IMG/VR virus record: IMGVR_UViG_3300032246_001409
Span: 1 to 31,444 of that record
DNA length: 31,444 nt
Direction: 5' to 3' (one strand)
Origin: a virus
Below, piece after piece: positions 6,804 to 13,554 of this stretch. The notes beneath the pieces are model-generated. The model searched no databases and was not told the DNA's origin. It worked only from the letters and a program-made list of their open reading frames with translations. Each line of letters begins with the position of its first letter. Positions within the stretch are counted from its first letter, which is position 1. The translations under genes and the position numbers were made by a program.

Positions 6804-6997
6804 GTGCCACGCTCCGTGAAGGTCTCAAAGAACCGCTCCAGCGGATAGGCGGTGACATCAGCTGCACTAAGTCCCCATTGAAAGACGACGTAACTGTCAA
6901 CTCGTCGAAGGTGAACCCCGACCACTTCAATAACTTGTCCTGGCTGCTTTGGGTTTTCCCACCAGCTGCCAATGCGCGGCACCTCAATAAGGCTCAT
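6800..6997 (-). CDS. Small unknown beta-rich protein, paralogue of the gene at 2631-2828
   Basis: A 65-residue protein (IEVPRIGSWWENP, then GQVIEVVGVHL, then SYVVFQWG, then LERFFETF). Its layout parallels 2631-2828: a GS-W turn, a VVG strand, a strand ending in WG and an amphipathic C-terminus. Both ends overlap neighbours by 4 bases. Function unknown. Confidence 0.75.
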   Translation of the reverse strand: MSLIEVPRIGSWWENPKQPGQVIEVVGVHLRRVDSYVVFQWGLSAADVTAYPLERFFETFTERGT

Positions 6998-7362
6998 GCT
7001 GCCTCCTCGTACCAGTCGGTTTCAGGTTCGAACACGGATGCGTCAAACAGGCCGCTCGGCTCTTCTGGTGACCCACCCGCGATCCCCCCGGAGTTACCAA
7101 CAGGAGCGTCGTTGACCACGACCCTGCTTGGCTGCGAGTGAGTCACCACAGGAGCCGAATTGCGCAGCACATACACGGCCACGCCAGCCTCCGTTTGACA
7201 GTCGATGCTGTGCCCTTCTTTTTTGAGATCAAGAATGCGAGCGGCAACGCGCAAGATGGGACTTCCGCCATCACAAACGTTTGGTGCAAGGAAGTCAGTT
7301 GGGCTCACACCACGCCCGCCAGCCCTCTTCAGTTGCGCGAGGATGCGCTGCTTTTGAGTCAT
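6994..7362 (-). CDS. Winged-helix DNA-binding protein, candidate regulator
   Basis: A 122-residue protein. Residues 1-65 form a winged helix: TQKQRILAQLKRAGGRGVSP, then RVAARILDLKKEGHSI, then a wing ending GVAVYVL. A long Pro/Gly/Ser-rich linker follows, then an acidic C-terminus (ETDWYEEA). ATG at 7362 overlaps the stop of the small coiled-coil gene (ATGA), so I rejected the long frame to 7521. It is probably a transcription or replication regulator of the early operon. Confidence 0.78.
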   Translation of the reverse strand: MTQKQRILAQLKRAGGRGVSPTDFLAPNVCDGGSPILRVAARILDLKKEGHSIDCQTEAGVAVYVLRNSAPVVTHSQPSRVVVNDAPVGNSGGIAGGSPEEPSGLFDASVFEPETDWYEEAA

Positions 7363-7508
7363 GGCTTTACCCGCCCAAACTGCTTCGTGATTGCATGGGT
7401 TTCGAGTGTGCCCAGGCGTGTTGCAAGGACGAGAACCTGAGACTCCAATAGGCGAACACGTTCCTCCAGCTGCCGTTCGCGGCTCTTGTAAAGGCGAAGG
7501 GCGTTCAT
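7359..7508 (-). CDS. 49-residue coiled-coil mini-protein
   Basis: I translated this by hand: NALRLYKSRERQLEERVRL, continuing LLESQVLVLATRL and ending KQFGRVKP. Leucine and valine heptads run through most of its length. ATG at 7508 overlaps the nuclease stop (ATGA), and its stop overlaps the next start (ATGA). The double coupling supports it as real. It probably forms a dimeric or trimeric coil with an unknown partner. Confidence 0.7.
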   Translation of the reverse strand: MNALRLYKSRERQLEERVRLLESQVLVLATRLGTLETHAITKQFGRVKP

Positions 7509-7870
7509 CGGTTGCCCTCATCGAGCTCGCGTTCCTTTGAGATCAGATCGAGGTAACGCTCGGCTGGCATCGTCACAGTCCACTCGCGCCTGCTGGGCCT
7601 GTGAAAGATGACCCAGTTGACGATTTGTCCGGCTACCGCACCAGCTGCTCCACTGACAATCGAATCGGCTACTTGGTCAATCCACTGGTAAAGACGTGCT
7701 TGCTCCATGCGCTTGATCTCGACGTGATCGGGAAGGTCACCTGCCAGATCGCCGCCACCGGACGCGCCGGAAGCAAACCCCCGAGTGCACTGAAAACCCC
7801 GTGTACGGAACAACTCCTGCACTTCAAGTTCGCCCCTAGCACCTTTCAGGCGTGACTGGTTGCCGCTCAT
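7505..7870 (-). CDS. PDDEXK-type nuclease, probable Holliday junction resolvase
   Basis: A 121-residue nuclease of the restriction-endonuclease fold. An N-terminal Glu lies in KGARGELEVQELFRTRGF. The metal-binding core is GGGDLAGDLPDHVEIKRMEQ, giving the D...ExK signature, and it is followed by LYQWIDQV. The small size, the Arg/Gly-rich N-terminus and the place among recombination genes fit an Hjc-like junction resolvase that would trim branched replication or packaging intermediates. The start overlaps the preceding stop by 4 bases. Confidence 0.75.
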   Translation of the reverse strand: MSGNQSRLKGARGELEVQELFRTRGFQCTRGFASGASGGGDLAGDLPDHVEIKRMEQARLYQWIDQVADSIVSGAAGAVAGQIVNWVIFHRPSRREWTVTMPAERYLDLISKERELDEGNR

Positions 7871-8118
7871 CGCACGATCCCCTTGCTGAACGAGTTCTTG
7901 CGCTTGATCGTTTGGACCGTCCCACCGTTTTCAGCCCAGCTGCGCGCCCATTCGCGCTTGCAGGCATCACAGAGATCAGCGCTGTGGCGGTCAATGTGGA
8001 ATGCCTGCCAGCGGGCGGGTGATGGTCCGTAACCATTGGTCCTGCCGGGTTTCTCAGCGTGCACTTCGTCGAGGTCGCACTTGCCGAGCATGTATTCCTC
8101 CCTAAACACGAGGCTCAT
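7867..8118 (-). CDS. Unknown small protein with Cys pairs
   Basis: An 83-residue protein starting MSLVFREEYMLGKCDLDEVH. Later it shows HSADLCDACKREWARSW, so CDAC with the earlier Cys and His residues could bind zinc. ATG at 8118 overlaps the previous stop (ATGA); the frame to 8166 is a shadow extension. No family recognised. Confidence 0.7.
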   Translation of the reverse strand: MSLVFREEYMLGKCDLDEVHAEKPGRTNGYGPSPARWQAFHIDRHSADLCDACKREWARSWAENGGTVQTIKRKNSFSKGIVR

Positions 8119-8360
8119 GCTTCGCCCCCGTCTAGTCCCTCGATCTCCTCGTGTTCGCCCTTCCAATAGCCAATCGGCACTGCGTAATAAGCGTGTGATT
8201 CGTGCGCTGGTTCTGCGAGGCGAACGGCTTTGGCCTTGTCATACCCCTCAGCTTCAGATCCGAGCTTGGGCGGGTACTTCAACTGGCCGTCAGCACCAAC
8301 GACAACCCACTTTTCACGCTTGGGCTTCTCCTTACGCTGGATCTTCTTGCCCCGTGCCAT
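8115..8360 (-). CDS. Small unknown protein with basic N-terminus and acidic C-terminus
   Basis: An 81-residue protein. The N-terminus is very basic (ARGKKIQRKEKPKREKW). A middle part rich in aromatic residues follows, and the C-terminus is acidic (EHEEIEGLDGGEA). The start overlaps the upstream stop (TGATG). The charge split suggests nucleic acid or protein contact, but function is unknown. Confidence 0.7.
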   Translation of the reverse strand: MARGKKIQRKEKPKREKWVVVGADGQLKYPPKLGSEAEGYDKAKAVRLAEPAHESHAYYAVPIGYWKGEHEEIEGLDGGEA

Positions 8361-9004
8361 CAGGCCTCAACCACCCGTCCAACCTCGATCAAACCGACCA
8401 GCGCGTCCAAACGTGTTTTGGGGAAACGAGGCAATGCCTTTGCAACCCAATCCCCTGCCTCTGCTTCATCAGTGATGTTTGGGGATGGCTTCTCAGCGGC
8501 TTTGCACATCATCAGCATTAACTCCCGATCAAGTACGGCGCGTTCGGTTGCCATGCCAATGACCTTGCGACGGTCACTAGCTGTGAGAGAAACGACTGGG
8601 GCTTCATCAGAGGCCCGCCCCGACCCTGACGAGACACCAGCTGGTGGCAGTTGCTTAAAGTCCTTGTTCTCCAGCTGGGCCTTGCGCACGTCTTGTGCGC
8701 TTGCAATGCCCTTATGCGCTGCAATACCGAGTGCTACGAGGGCCCTGCCCCAAGCTGAGGTTTCAGCGTTGGCGAGCTCTGATCCGCGTGTGAAGTTTGT
8801 CTTGCCGGGAAATGGCTCTGATGCAGTGCCAATGCCAGGGCGGTTGTCGTCGTGATGACGGTAAGCCTTCGCTGTGTAAACGATGAGCGTGTCGCCCTGT
8901 GCCTCAATGAACTCCCAGCTGCCTTGCAGGCACCCTTCTGGGAACTCCTGCTTGAACATCTGAATGCGGTCTTTGACCTCGATGTAGTCGGTTGGGCCTT
9001 TCAT
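8360..9004 (-). CDS. Rad52/Erf-like single-strand annealing protein (putative)
   Basis: A 214-residue protein. The N-terminal part (YIEVKDRIQMFKQEFPEG, then AKAYRHHDD) leads to the segment NAETSAWGRALVALGIAAH followed by KGIASAQDVRKA. This is a hallmark of a large actinophage family related to Erf/Rad52 annealing proteins. A Gln/Pro/Ser linker follows, and a helical C-terminal domain at about 150-214 resembles a small SSB- or DNA-contacting module. With the junction resolvase and SSB it would form a recombination set. The family role is inferred from the GRAL-type motif. Confidence 0.6.
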   Translation of the reverse strand: MKGPTDYIEVKDRIQMFKQEFPEGCLQGSWEFIEAQGDTLIVYTAKAYRHHDDNRPGIGTASEPFPGKTNFTRGSELANAETSAWGRALVALGIAAHKGIASAQDVRKAQLENKDFKQLPPAGVSSGSGRASDEAPVVSLTASDRRKVIGMATERAVLDRELMLMMCKAAEKPSPNITDEAEAGDWVAKALPRFPKTRLDALVGLIEVGRVVEA

Positions 9005-9162
9005 CAGCCGATCCGCCTGCGAACGATGCTGCGAGCGCGGTAGTAGCGAACGTCACTCCACCATTCGCGTACCCATGTCAAGACGTTAAGGAGCATTGCG
9101 ATGGCGACGATCAGTACGCCTCCCCACTCGTCTGTTGGCCCTGCTGTTGCGATCAGATTCAC
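9004..9162 (-). CDS. Small single-pass membrane protein, first gene of the early operon
   Basis: A 52-residue protein with one membrane segment (WGGVLIVAIAMLLNVLTWV) and a basic C-terminal tail (RYYRARSIVRRRIG). I prefer GTG at 9162 because GGGGGA lies five bases upstream; a TTG start at 9213 would add 17 residues but has no ribosome binding site. As the first gene left of the control region it would be expressed first after derepression. Superinfection exclusion or a membrane anchor are possible roles, neither shown. Confidence 0.62.
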   Translation of the reverse strand: MNLIATAGPTDEWGGVLIVAIAMLLNVLTWVREWWSDVRYYRARSIVRRRIG

Positions 9163-9221
9163 TGTTTTCCCCCAGTCCCGCTGTGTGCGGTCTTTTAACG
9201 ATTCGGCACTCAATCACACAA

Positions 9222-9353
9222 TGCGGACGGAAACAACTTCCGTGAGCTTATTCCCCGCAATGTGCGGTTATTTCGTTGAACTTCGGGAAAGTCCTTCACG
9301 GTCTGCGGGAAAGTTATTTCGACTCCGTGCAAGTTCCGTGTAAGTTCCGGGTT
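9222..9353. promoter_or_regulatory. Immunity control region with repeated operator-like sites
   Basis: This lies between the divergent early operon and the repressor. The motif CAACTTCCGTG is at 9234-9244, CAAGTTCCGTG at 9330-9340, and a degenerate AACTTCGGG at about 9279-9287. GTTATTTC occurs at 9267 and 9313. TGCGG recurs at about 41-50 bp intervals (9222, 9263, 9304, 9355), and CCGCA/TGCGG forms an inverted repeat at 9255-9267. These are probably repressor binding sites. I could not place confident -35/-10 boxes on either strand. Confidence 0.65.
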
Positions 9354-9674
9354 ATGCGGAAACAGAAGCCAGCGGGCAGCGACAGACTCGCCGCCCGTCT
9401 AAAGCAACTCAGAGGTGGCCTGACTCAACAGCAGGCAGGCGAACGCGCTGGCATCAACGGCAACACTTGGCAGAACCTCGAACGGTCAATGGTGAAACCA
9501 CAACCGATCACGCTTCAACGTATTGCTAATGGGTTTGGCGTGGAATACGCCGAACTATGGTCCTATGTGGACGACCAGCCGCTAGTTGAGCGGTTTAGCG
9601 ACGAAGAGCTTGATCGACTTGCGATGCGCCTGGCACCGTTGATTGCTCAGCATCTTCGCTCGCAAGACCAATAG
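9354..9674 (+). CDS. Cro/CI-type HTH repressor
   Basis: A 106-residue protein and the only clear plus-strand gene. An XRE-family HTH occupies about residues 10-65 (LAARLKQLRGGLTQQQAGER, then NTWQNLERSMVKPQPITL). A short acidic helix region and C-terminal helices follow. There is no peptidase domain, so induction would not be by self-cleavage. I prefer ATG at 9354, at the natural HTH N-terminus; the frame back to 9276 would translate the operator repeats. No strong ribosome binding site precedes it, so a leaderless transcript is possible. It probably maintains lysogeny by silencing the leftward early operon. Confidence 0.85.
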   Translation: MRKQKPAGSDRLAARLKQLRGGLTQQQAGERAGINGNTWQNLERSMVKPQPITLQRIANGFGVEYAELWSYVDDQPLVERFSDEELDRLAMRLAPLIAQHLRSQDQ

Positions 9675-9780
9675 CTTCAACAATCCGGCTCAAAAGCTCA
9701 CGCTCCGGGCCCACTGGCAGGACGCTAACTACACCCTGTAGTGCGCCAGCAATCTTCCATGCTTCGTGCAGGGCATTCAT
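9595..9780 (-). CDS. Small unknown protein converging on the repressor
   Basis: A 61-residue helical protein (NALHEAWKIAGALQGVVSVL, then GPERELLSRIVEAIGLA) whose last 80 bases overlap the repressor end on the other strand. It has only a weak ribosome binding site but a promoter-like sequence lies just upstream. Composition looks coding. The overlap keeps confidence modest. Confidence 0.45.
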   Translation of the reverse strand: MNALHEAWKIAGALQGVVSVLPVGPERELLSRIVEAIGLASEDAEQSTVPGASQVDQALRR

Positions 9781-9807
9781 GCTCGATCACCACTTGAACT
9801 TGGGCAC

Positions 9808-9836
9808 ATTGTCTGTTGGTGAAAGAACGGCGGCAA
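9808..9836 (-). promoter_or_regulatory. Candidate sigma-70-type promoter beside a C/G homopolymer
   Basis: On the minus strand TTGCCG and GACAAT are separated by 17 bases, upstream of the small ORF starting at 9780. A 14-base homopolymer at 9843-9856 lies 6 bases beyond the -35 box. Confidence 0.3.
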
Positions 9837-9842
9837 TGAACG

Positions 9843-9856
9843 CCCCCCCCCCCCCC
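9843..9856. repeat. 14-base C homopolymer (G on the coding strand)
   Basis: Fourteen consecutive C residues in an intergenic stretch, followed by TGTTTTTCG. Such tracts are prone to slippage in replication and to sequencing error, so the exact length is uncertain. Confidence 0.85.
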
Positions 9857-9935
9857 TGTTTTTCGTTGATCTCTCCATGCGCGGCAACCTACACTAATCC
9901 CGCTCACCATAAAACTAAAAATTCCTAACGGTGTG

Positions 9936-10343
9936 TCAGGACTCGGCGTGAGCTTTCCTTAGTGCCGCGTACATCAACAACCCATGCCTAAGTGCTTCCT
10001 GCAAGTACGCGGCCCGATGGTCGTCCTCAACGCCCTCGATCATCATGCGCTGCAGCTGCCAAGGCCCATAGTTGCCCACGCCGTCAGCAACCTCTTCCAG
10101 CCACTCCAATACAAGATCCCTGCCTTCCGGCAACCTGATGGGCCCAGGCTCAACTCGCTTGTTAGCGAAGGCGTGAAGGCTGTCAGCCACATGCGGCAAG
10201 CCAACAGCGTCGGCTGCGTTTCTCAGCACGTCAAGTTCGAACTGTGGATCGCGCTCCATCACATCATCAGCTGGCAGCGTGCTTCCACACTTCACACACT
10301 GATGCTCAAACCTTGGATCACTGTTGCGACTGTGATCGCACAT
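9936..10343 (-). CDS. Unknown protein with N-terminal zinc-ribbon-like motif
   Basis: A 135-residue protein. Near its N-terminus CDHSRNSDPRFEHQCVKCG offers Cys/His ligands (C2, H4, C17, C20). The rest is helical and acidic (LVLEWLEEVADGVGNYGPWQL, then a long C-terminal helix). ATG at 10343 overlaps the metallophosphoesterase stop (TAATG), so I rejected the frame to 10445. Co-expression with that gene is likely. No known function. Confidence 0.75.
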   Translation of the reverse strand: MCDHSRNSDPRFEHQCVKCGSTLPADDVMERDPQFELDVLRNAADAVGLPHVADSLHAFANKRVEPGPIRLPEGRDLVLEWLEEVADGVGNYGPWQLQRMMIEGVEDDHRAAYLQEALRHGLLMYAALRKAHAES

Positions 10344-11782
10344 TAGAACTGTTCCCCCCGCCATATTGCCTTCCCCCGTTTCTCGTCGAACACCGCGTGT
10401 TCGAGGTTCGTTTGCCCATCCGGAAATAACGTCACGGTTGCCCAACCGGGATGCCAGTCGCTACGTCCGTGGTTGTACCCCAGGTTGTTCTGTGCCATAT
10501 GCCCGATCTCAGCGCCCTGCACGATCGTGCTCACACCATCACGGTCAAACAACGCTTTGAACGCATGACTCTTGGCATGGGTGTGACCGACTGCAACGGA
10601 AGCTTGCAGGCTGTCCATTGTCTTCTTTGCAGGTTGCCCCCCGACGAACATGCCGTGCCGGATCTCAAAGTCCTCACCGATCCGTAGCCGGTTGTGTTTG
10701 TAGCCGCCCGGTTCGTCAATGCACTTGATGCCAAGCTCATCCATTCGGAGTAGTCGTTTGATGCTCAGCGCATCATCAGCCCGTCCAGCACCGGGAACAT
10801 CAGCTGGTCTGATGCCCCACAACCGTTCCGCCCTCAGAAGGCTCTCATTTCGAATGCGTTCGTCGTGGTTGCCGAGCATGAACCACCATTTCGTCTTCGG
10901 GCTTGCCTGAACTATCTCCGAGAGGATTTGATACCCCGTGTTGATGCAGTCCTGGGCGGTCGCGTTGAAGCGAGGGTCGCCACTGTCGCCGTACTTCGAA
11001 ATGTTGCTGAAGTCCACAAGGTCACCAAGGTGCACTCCACAATCAGGTTTGACGCGCTCACAGAAGCTCAAAAACGCCGTGTGAGCCGCTTCGCTGTGCA
11101 ACGGGGCCTGATGGTCGGACACGAGAACCCACGTCTGAGGACGCGATTGTGAAGCTGGCCGAACCTTTGGCATCCTCCGCGCTGGCGCGTCACTCGCCGG
11201 GAAGATCATGGCAAGGTCCGGCTTACGAATCAGATCGACGCGCAGCTGCTTATGCATTTGACCACCAGCGCCCATCCACTCATTCACACGAGCCCGGTCA
11301 ATCCTCCACTCGTCTAGGCTAAACCCACGTTCAAGGCAAAGCTCTTCAGCGTCTTTGAGCTCTGATGCGGTCAGGGTTGCAGTAGTGCCATCAAGCTTTG
11401 TGTTGTTGCCCGCACGAAGAGCCTTCGCATCAAGACCATGACGGCCAAGCTCATGCCGCAATGAACTATCCGTAACGCCCAATTGCTGGCTCACCGCTCG
11501 CAGCGTGGGGGCTTCCATAACCATTTTCTTTAGCACGTCAATCGACGGCCAGTTGATCGTGCCCGAGAACCGATCTGGTTTGCGCTCCGATTTACTTTTT
11601 GCGGCCTGAACTCGTTCCCTGAGCGTGAAATCACCCTCACGAATGAGCCTTCTGATGTGCGAGTGAATCGTCTGCTCGGGAACACCAAGCTGCAAACCGA
11701 CAGCGACAACACTGCCGTGCTGCTCGACTAGGGCAACAAGTTCTTCAGCTGTGGGGAGCGGCTTACGCTTGCTCACACCCAT
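10343..11782 (-). CDS. Metallophosphoesterase with two N-terminal HTH segments
   Basis: A 479-residue protein. Two helix-turn-helix-like units lie at about 10-50 (ELVALVEQHGSVVAVGLQLG) and 80-115 (LRAVSQQLGVTDSSLRHELG). The calcineurin-type domain spans about 215-460 with SDHQAPLH, GDLVDF, LGNHDER, RHGMF and GHTHAK, the full set of metal ligands. It probably hydrolyses a phosphodiester or phosphomonoester, and the HTH part suggests a DNA substrate or DNA tethering. I chose ATG at 11782 because the longer frame to 11902 would read through the lysis-operon terminator and an operator-like repeat. Its upstream region carries the immunity-type repeat, so repressor control is plausible. Confidence 0.85.
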   Translation of the reverse strand: MGVSKRKPLPTAEELVALVEQHGSVVAVGLQLGVPEQTIHSHIRRLIREGDFTLRERVQAAKSKSERKPDRFSGTINWPSIDVLKKMVMEAPTLRAVSQQLGVTDSSLRHELGRHGLDAKALRAGNNTKLDGTTATLTASELKDAEELCLERGFSLDEWRIDRARVNEWMGAGGQMHKQLRVDLIRKPDLAMIFPASDAPARRMPKVRPASQSRPQTWVLVSDHQAPLHSEAAHTAFLSFCERVKPDCGVHLGDLVDFSNISKYGDSGDPRFNATAQDCINTGYQILSEIVQASPKTKWWFMLGNHDERIRNESLLRAERLWGIRPADVPGAGRADDALSIKRLLRMDELGIKCIDEPGGYKHNRLRIGEDFEIRHGMFVGGQPAKKTMDSLQASVAVGHTHAKSHAFKALFDRDGVSTIVQGAEIGHMAQNNLGYNHGRSDWHPGWATVTLFPDGQTNLEHAVFDEKRGKAIWRGEQF

Positions 11783-11817
11783 AAGCCTGCGCAGCCCTTC
11801 GGACGGAATCCCGCATT

Positions 11818-11842
11818 GTGCAAGTTCCGTGCAGGTTATTTC
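11818..11842. promoter_or_regulatory. Operator-like repeat upstream of the metallophosphoesterase gene
   Basis: GTGCAAGTTCCGTG at 11818-11831 is a 14-base exact match to 9327-9340 in the immunity region. GTTATTTC follows at 11835-11842, matching 9267 and 9313. The site lies about 36 bases before the proposed start codon and next to a terminator, as expected for a repressor-controlled promoter. Confidence 0.6.
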
Positions 11843-11861
11843 TGCGTGGTAGAACGCGAAA

Positions 11862-11891
11862 TGGCCCCGCACCCCGAAGGGTGAGGGGCCA
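11862..11891 (-). terminator. Hairpin terminator after the lysis cassette
   Basis: A 12-bp stem (TGGCCCC plus CACCC on one side, one G-A mismatch) is capped by a CGAA-type tetraloop. It lies 30 bases beyond the holin stop. On the minus strand it is followed by TTTCGCGTTCT, a weak U-rich tail. It would end late transcription before the next regulated unit. Confidence 0.75.
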
Positions 11892-11920
11892 GCGGCCTGC
11901 AAACTCTGTGTTAAGGCCGA

Positions 11921-12088
11921 CTAGGGACGTGCGCTTCGAATGCCCACTGTGGCAGCAAACGCAATGACAGCGTTCAGGACAGTCTGGACTGATGTGGCAG
12001 TGTCGCCACCCAGCACGCCCTGAGAAACGAGAACGCTGATTACTGCGACTACAACGCCACTGAGGGCGCTTGCCTGTGCTTTGGTCAT
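11921..12088 (-). CDS. Small holin
   Basis: A 55-residue protein with two hydrophobic segments: about residues 6-25 (ASALSGVVVAVISVLVSQGV) and 35-48 (VLNAVIAFAATVGI), joined by a short Gly/Asp turn. The tail is basic. ATG at 12088 has AAGGAG six bases upstream, overlapping the endolysin stop; the long frame to 12217 is only an extension inside the endolysin. Size, topology and place next to the endolysin fit an actinophage holin that opens the membrane for lysis. Confidence 0.8.
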   Translation of the reverse strand: MTKAQASALSGVVVAVISVLVSQGVLGGDTATSVQTVLNAVIAFAATVGIRSARP

Positions 12089-12098
12089 AGGGAGCTCC

Positions 12099-12788
12099 TT
12101 AGCTCTTGAATGGTGGACGAACAACAGCTGCGATAAGTGAGCGATCGCGTTCGCGTCGGAACACGCCACCACCGTTTGATTGGCTGCCCGAGTTGCCACT
12201 GGACGTGTTGCCTTCAATCGTGAATACGGTGCGACCGTTACGGCTCATAAACAAGCCAACGTGGTCAACTCCGCCACCGTCAAAGTCAAAGAAAACCCAG
12301 TCGCCAGGGCGGGCTTCCTCAAGGCTGATGCGTTTCAAGCCATGCTCGCCATTCTCGGCCATCTCGACAACGCTGACCGTGTACCCGCCAATCATCGCTG
12401 GGTTTAGGCGCTTGCGAGTTCCAACATACGCGGATGCGTTCACAAAACACTGGCACCAAGGCACACCCCCGCCGGGATAACCGCTCATTTCCTGCCACGC
12501 TGTAATCCTTGGGCCCCGGTTGCTTCCCGCCGGATTTTCGGTAATGCCAACGCGAGCCTTCGCCCAGTTCACAGCTCTAGCCCGTTCACCCGGTGCCTTG
12601 CGCGTTGCCGGGGCATTCAGCGCTGCAGTTGTGCGAGGGCCAACCGTGCCACTCGCTTCCAAACCATGCGCTTTTTGAAACTTTGCGATCTGCTTGCGCG
12701 TCCTTGGGCCCATGCCCTCATTAAACGGCCAGCCCTTCGGCCAGTATCCATGCGCACGAAGGCGACGCTTGATAGCGCTCCCAGTCAT
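12099..12788 (-). CDS. Endolysin: peptidoglycan-binding domain plus CHAP amidase/peptidase
   Basis: A 229-residue lysin. Residues 1-60 form a PG_binding_1 repeat (IKRRLRAHGYWPKG, then GPRTRKQIAKFQKAHGL, then GTVGPRTTAALN). Residues 70-225 form a CHAP domain with the catalytic Cys in PWCQCF (C112 or C114), the His in VDHVGLF (H176) and EGNTSSG. There is no signal peptide, so release depends on the holin. AAGGGGGA precedes ATG at 12788. It lies between the XhlA-like and holin genes. Confidence 0.93.
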   Translation of the reverse strand: MTGSAIKRRLRAHGYWPKGWPFNEGMGPRTRKQIAKFQKAHGLEASGTVGPRTTAALNAPATRKAPGERARAVNWAKARVGITENPAGSNRGPRITAWQEMSGYPGGGVPWCQCFVNASAYVGTRKRLNPAMIGGYTVSVVEMAENGEHGLKRISLEEARPGDWVFFDFDGGGVDHVGLFMSRNGRTVFTIEGNTSSGNSGSQSNGGGVFRRERDRSLIAAVVRPPFKS

Positions 12789-12812
12789 TCATATCCCCCT
12801 TCGGGTTCGGTG

Positions 12813-13019
12813 TTACCTGTTCACGTGATCGAGCACGACGTACAGGACTGGAACGCAAGCAATCAGCAAAGCGATCAGCCTGTTCGTGGTGCTAGCGCGC
12901 TCTTCAAGACGTGTCACACGATCTTTAACCTCTGACAGGTCGGCGCTAATCGTGTCTGTGTTCTTCTTGATGCCGTCAAGTTCACGCATAAGCCAAGTGT
13001 GTTGTTCTTCGGAAGTCAT
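12813..13019 (-). CDS. XhlA-like membrane-associated lysis protein
   Basis: A 68-residue protein. A coiled coil spans residues 5-43 (LDGIKKNTDTISADLSEVKD, then VTRLEERAS), followed by one membrane segment (LIALLIACVPVLYVVLDHV). This layout is that of haemolysin XhlA-type proteins found in phage lysis cassettes as holin partners. It lies directly before the endolysin. It could instead be a holin regulator. Confidence 0.72.
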   Translation of the reverse strand: MTSEEQHTWLMRELDGIKKNTDTISADLSEVKDRVTRLEERASTTNRLIALLIACVPVLYVVLDHVNR

Positions 13020-13032
13020 AGGTCAATAGGGA

Positions 13033-13554
13033 TCAGGTTTGTCGGAGGGCGTAATACTGCTCGGTCAAAGTAAACGTCGTGCTGCCAGTGTCCTTGTAAG
13101 CCTTGATGTCGATCGTGTGCGTACCCGGCGCAACGTTGTAGCCGATCACAACAAATCCCCCTGGCTGACCGCCACTGATGCCGGGAAGGCTTCCCAAACC
13201 AGTTTTGTCTCCGGGCGTGGTTGAGCGAGTCACAGCAGCATTGTTTGTGAACTCCAATATCTGCTGGGCGCTGGCACCGTCAATCGACGATGTGAAAACT
13301 GTGCTCTGTGACGCTGCCCCGTGACTGCCTCTGACTGCGCACCACAACTCGATTACATTGTCACCAGTGCAAGTGAACGTCAGCGAGCGAATCGTCTTAG
13401 GTGAAGCGTTCGTGTCCGAGCTGGTCACGTTCACGTTGATGCCCGTGTTGTAGTACTTCAGGCCACCACGCGTCCTGCGCTCCAACGCTGCAAGCCGATT
13501 GTTGATTTTCCTGATCTGCCCGCTGAACGTCGGATACCTGTCGTAAACGGTCAT
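13033..13554 (-). CDS. Minor tail or tail-tip protein
   Basis: A 173-residue protein. A short N-terminal helical anchor (QIRKINNRLAALERRTRGG) precedes a beta-rich domain (VIELWCAVRGSHGAASQS, then FVVIGYNVAPGTHTIDIKAY) that looks like a TNF- or lectin-type jelly roll. ATG at 13554 overlaps the stop of the gp37-like gene (TGATG). The N-terminal helix followed by a beta domain is common in receptor-binding tail-tip proteins, but the role is inferred. Confidence 0.65.
   Translation of the reverse strand: MTVYDRYPTFSGQIRKINNRLAALERRTRGGLKYYNTGINVNVTSSDTNASPKTIRSLTFTCTGDNVIELWCAVRGSHGAASQSTVFTSSIDGASAQQILEFTNNAAVTRSTTPGDKTGLGSLPGISGGQPGGFVVIGYNVAPGTHTIDIKAYKDTGSTTFTLTEQYYALRQT

Noticed and set aside
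9276-9353. 26-residue N-terminal extension of the repressor
   Set aside because: It translates the operator repeat region; the HTH domain starts naturally at 9354.
9725-9910. 61-residue minus-strand frame crossing the C homopolymer
   Set aside because: It depends on the exact length of a 14-base homopolymer and has non-coding composition.
11783-11902. 40-residue N-terminal extension of the metallophosphoesterase frame
   Set aside because: It would be read through the lysis terminator hairpin and the operator-like repeat; no ribosome binding site precedes it.
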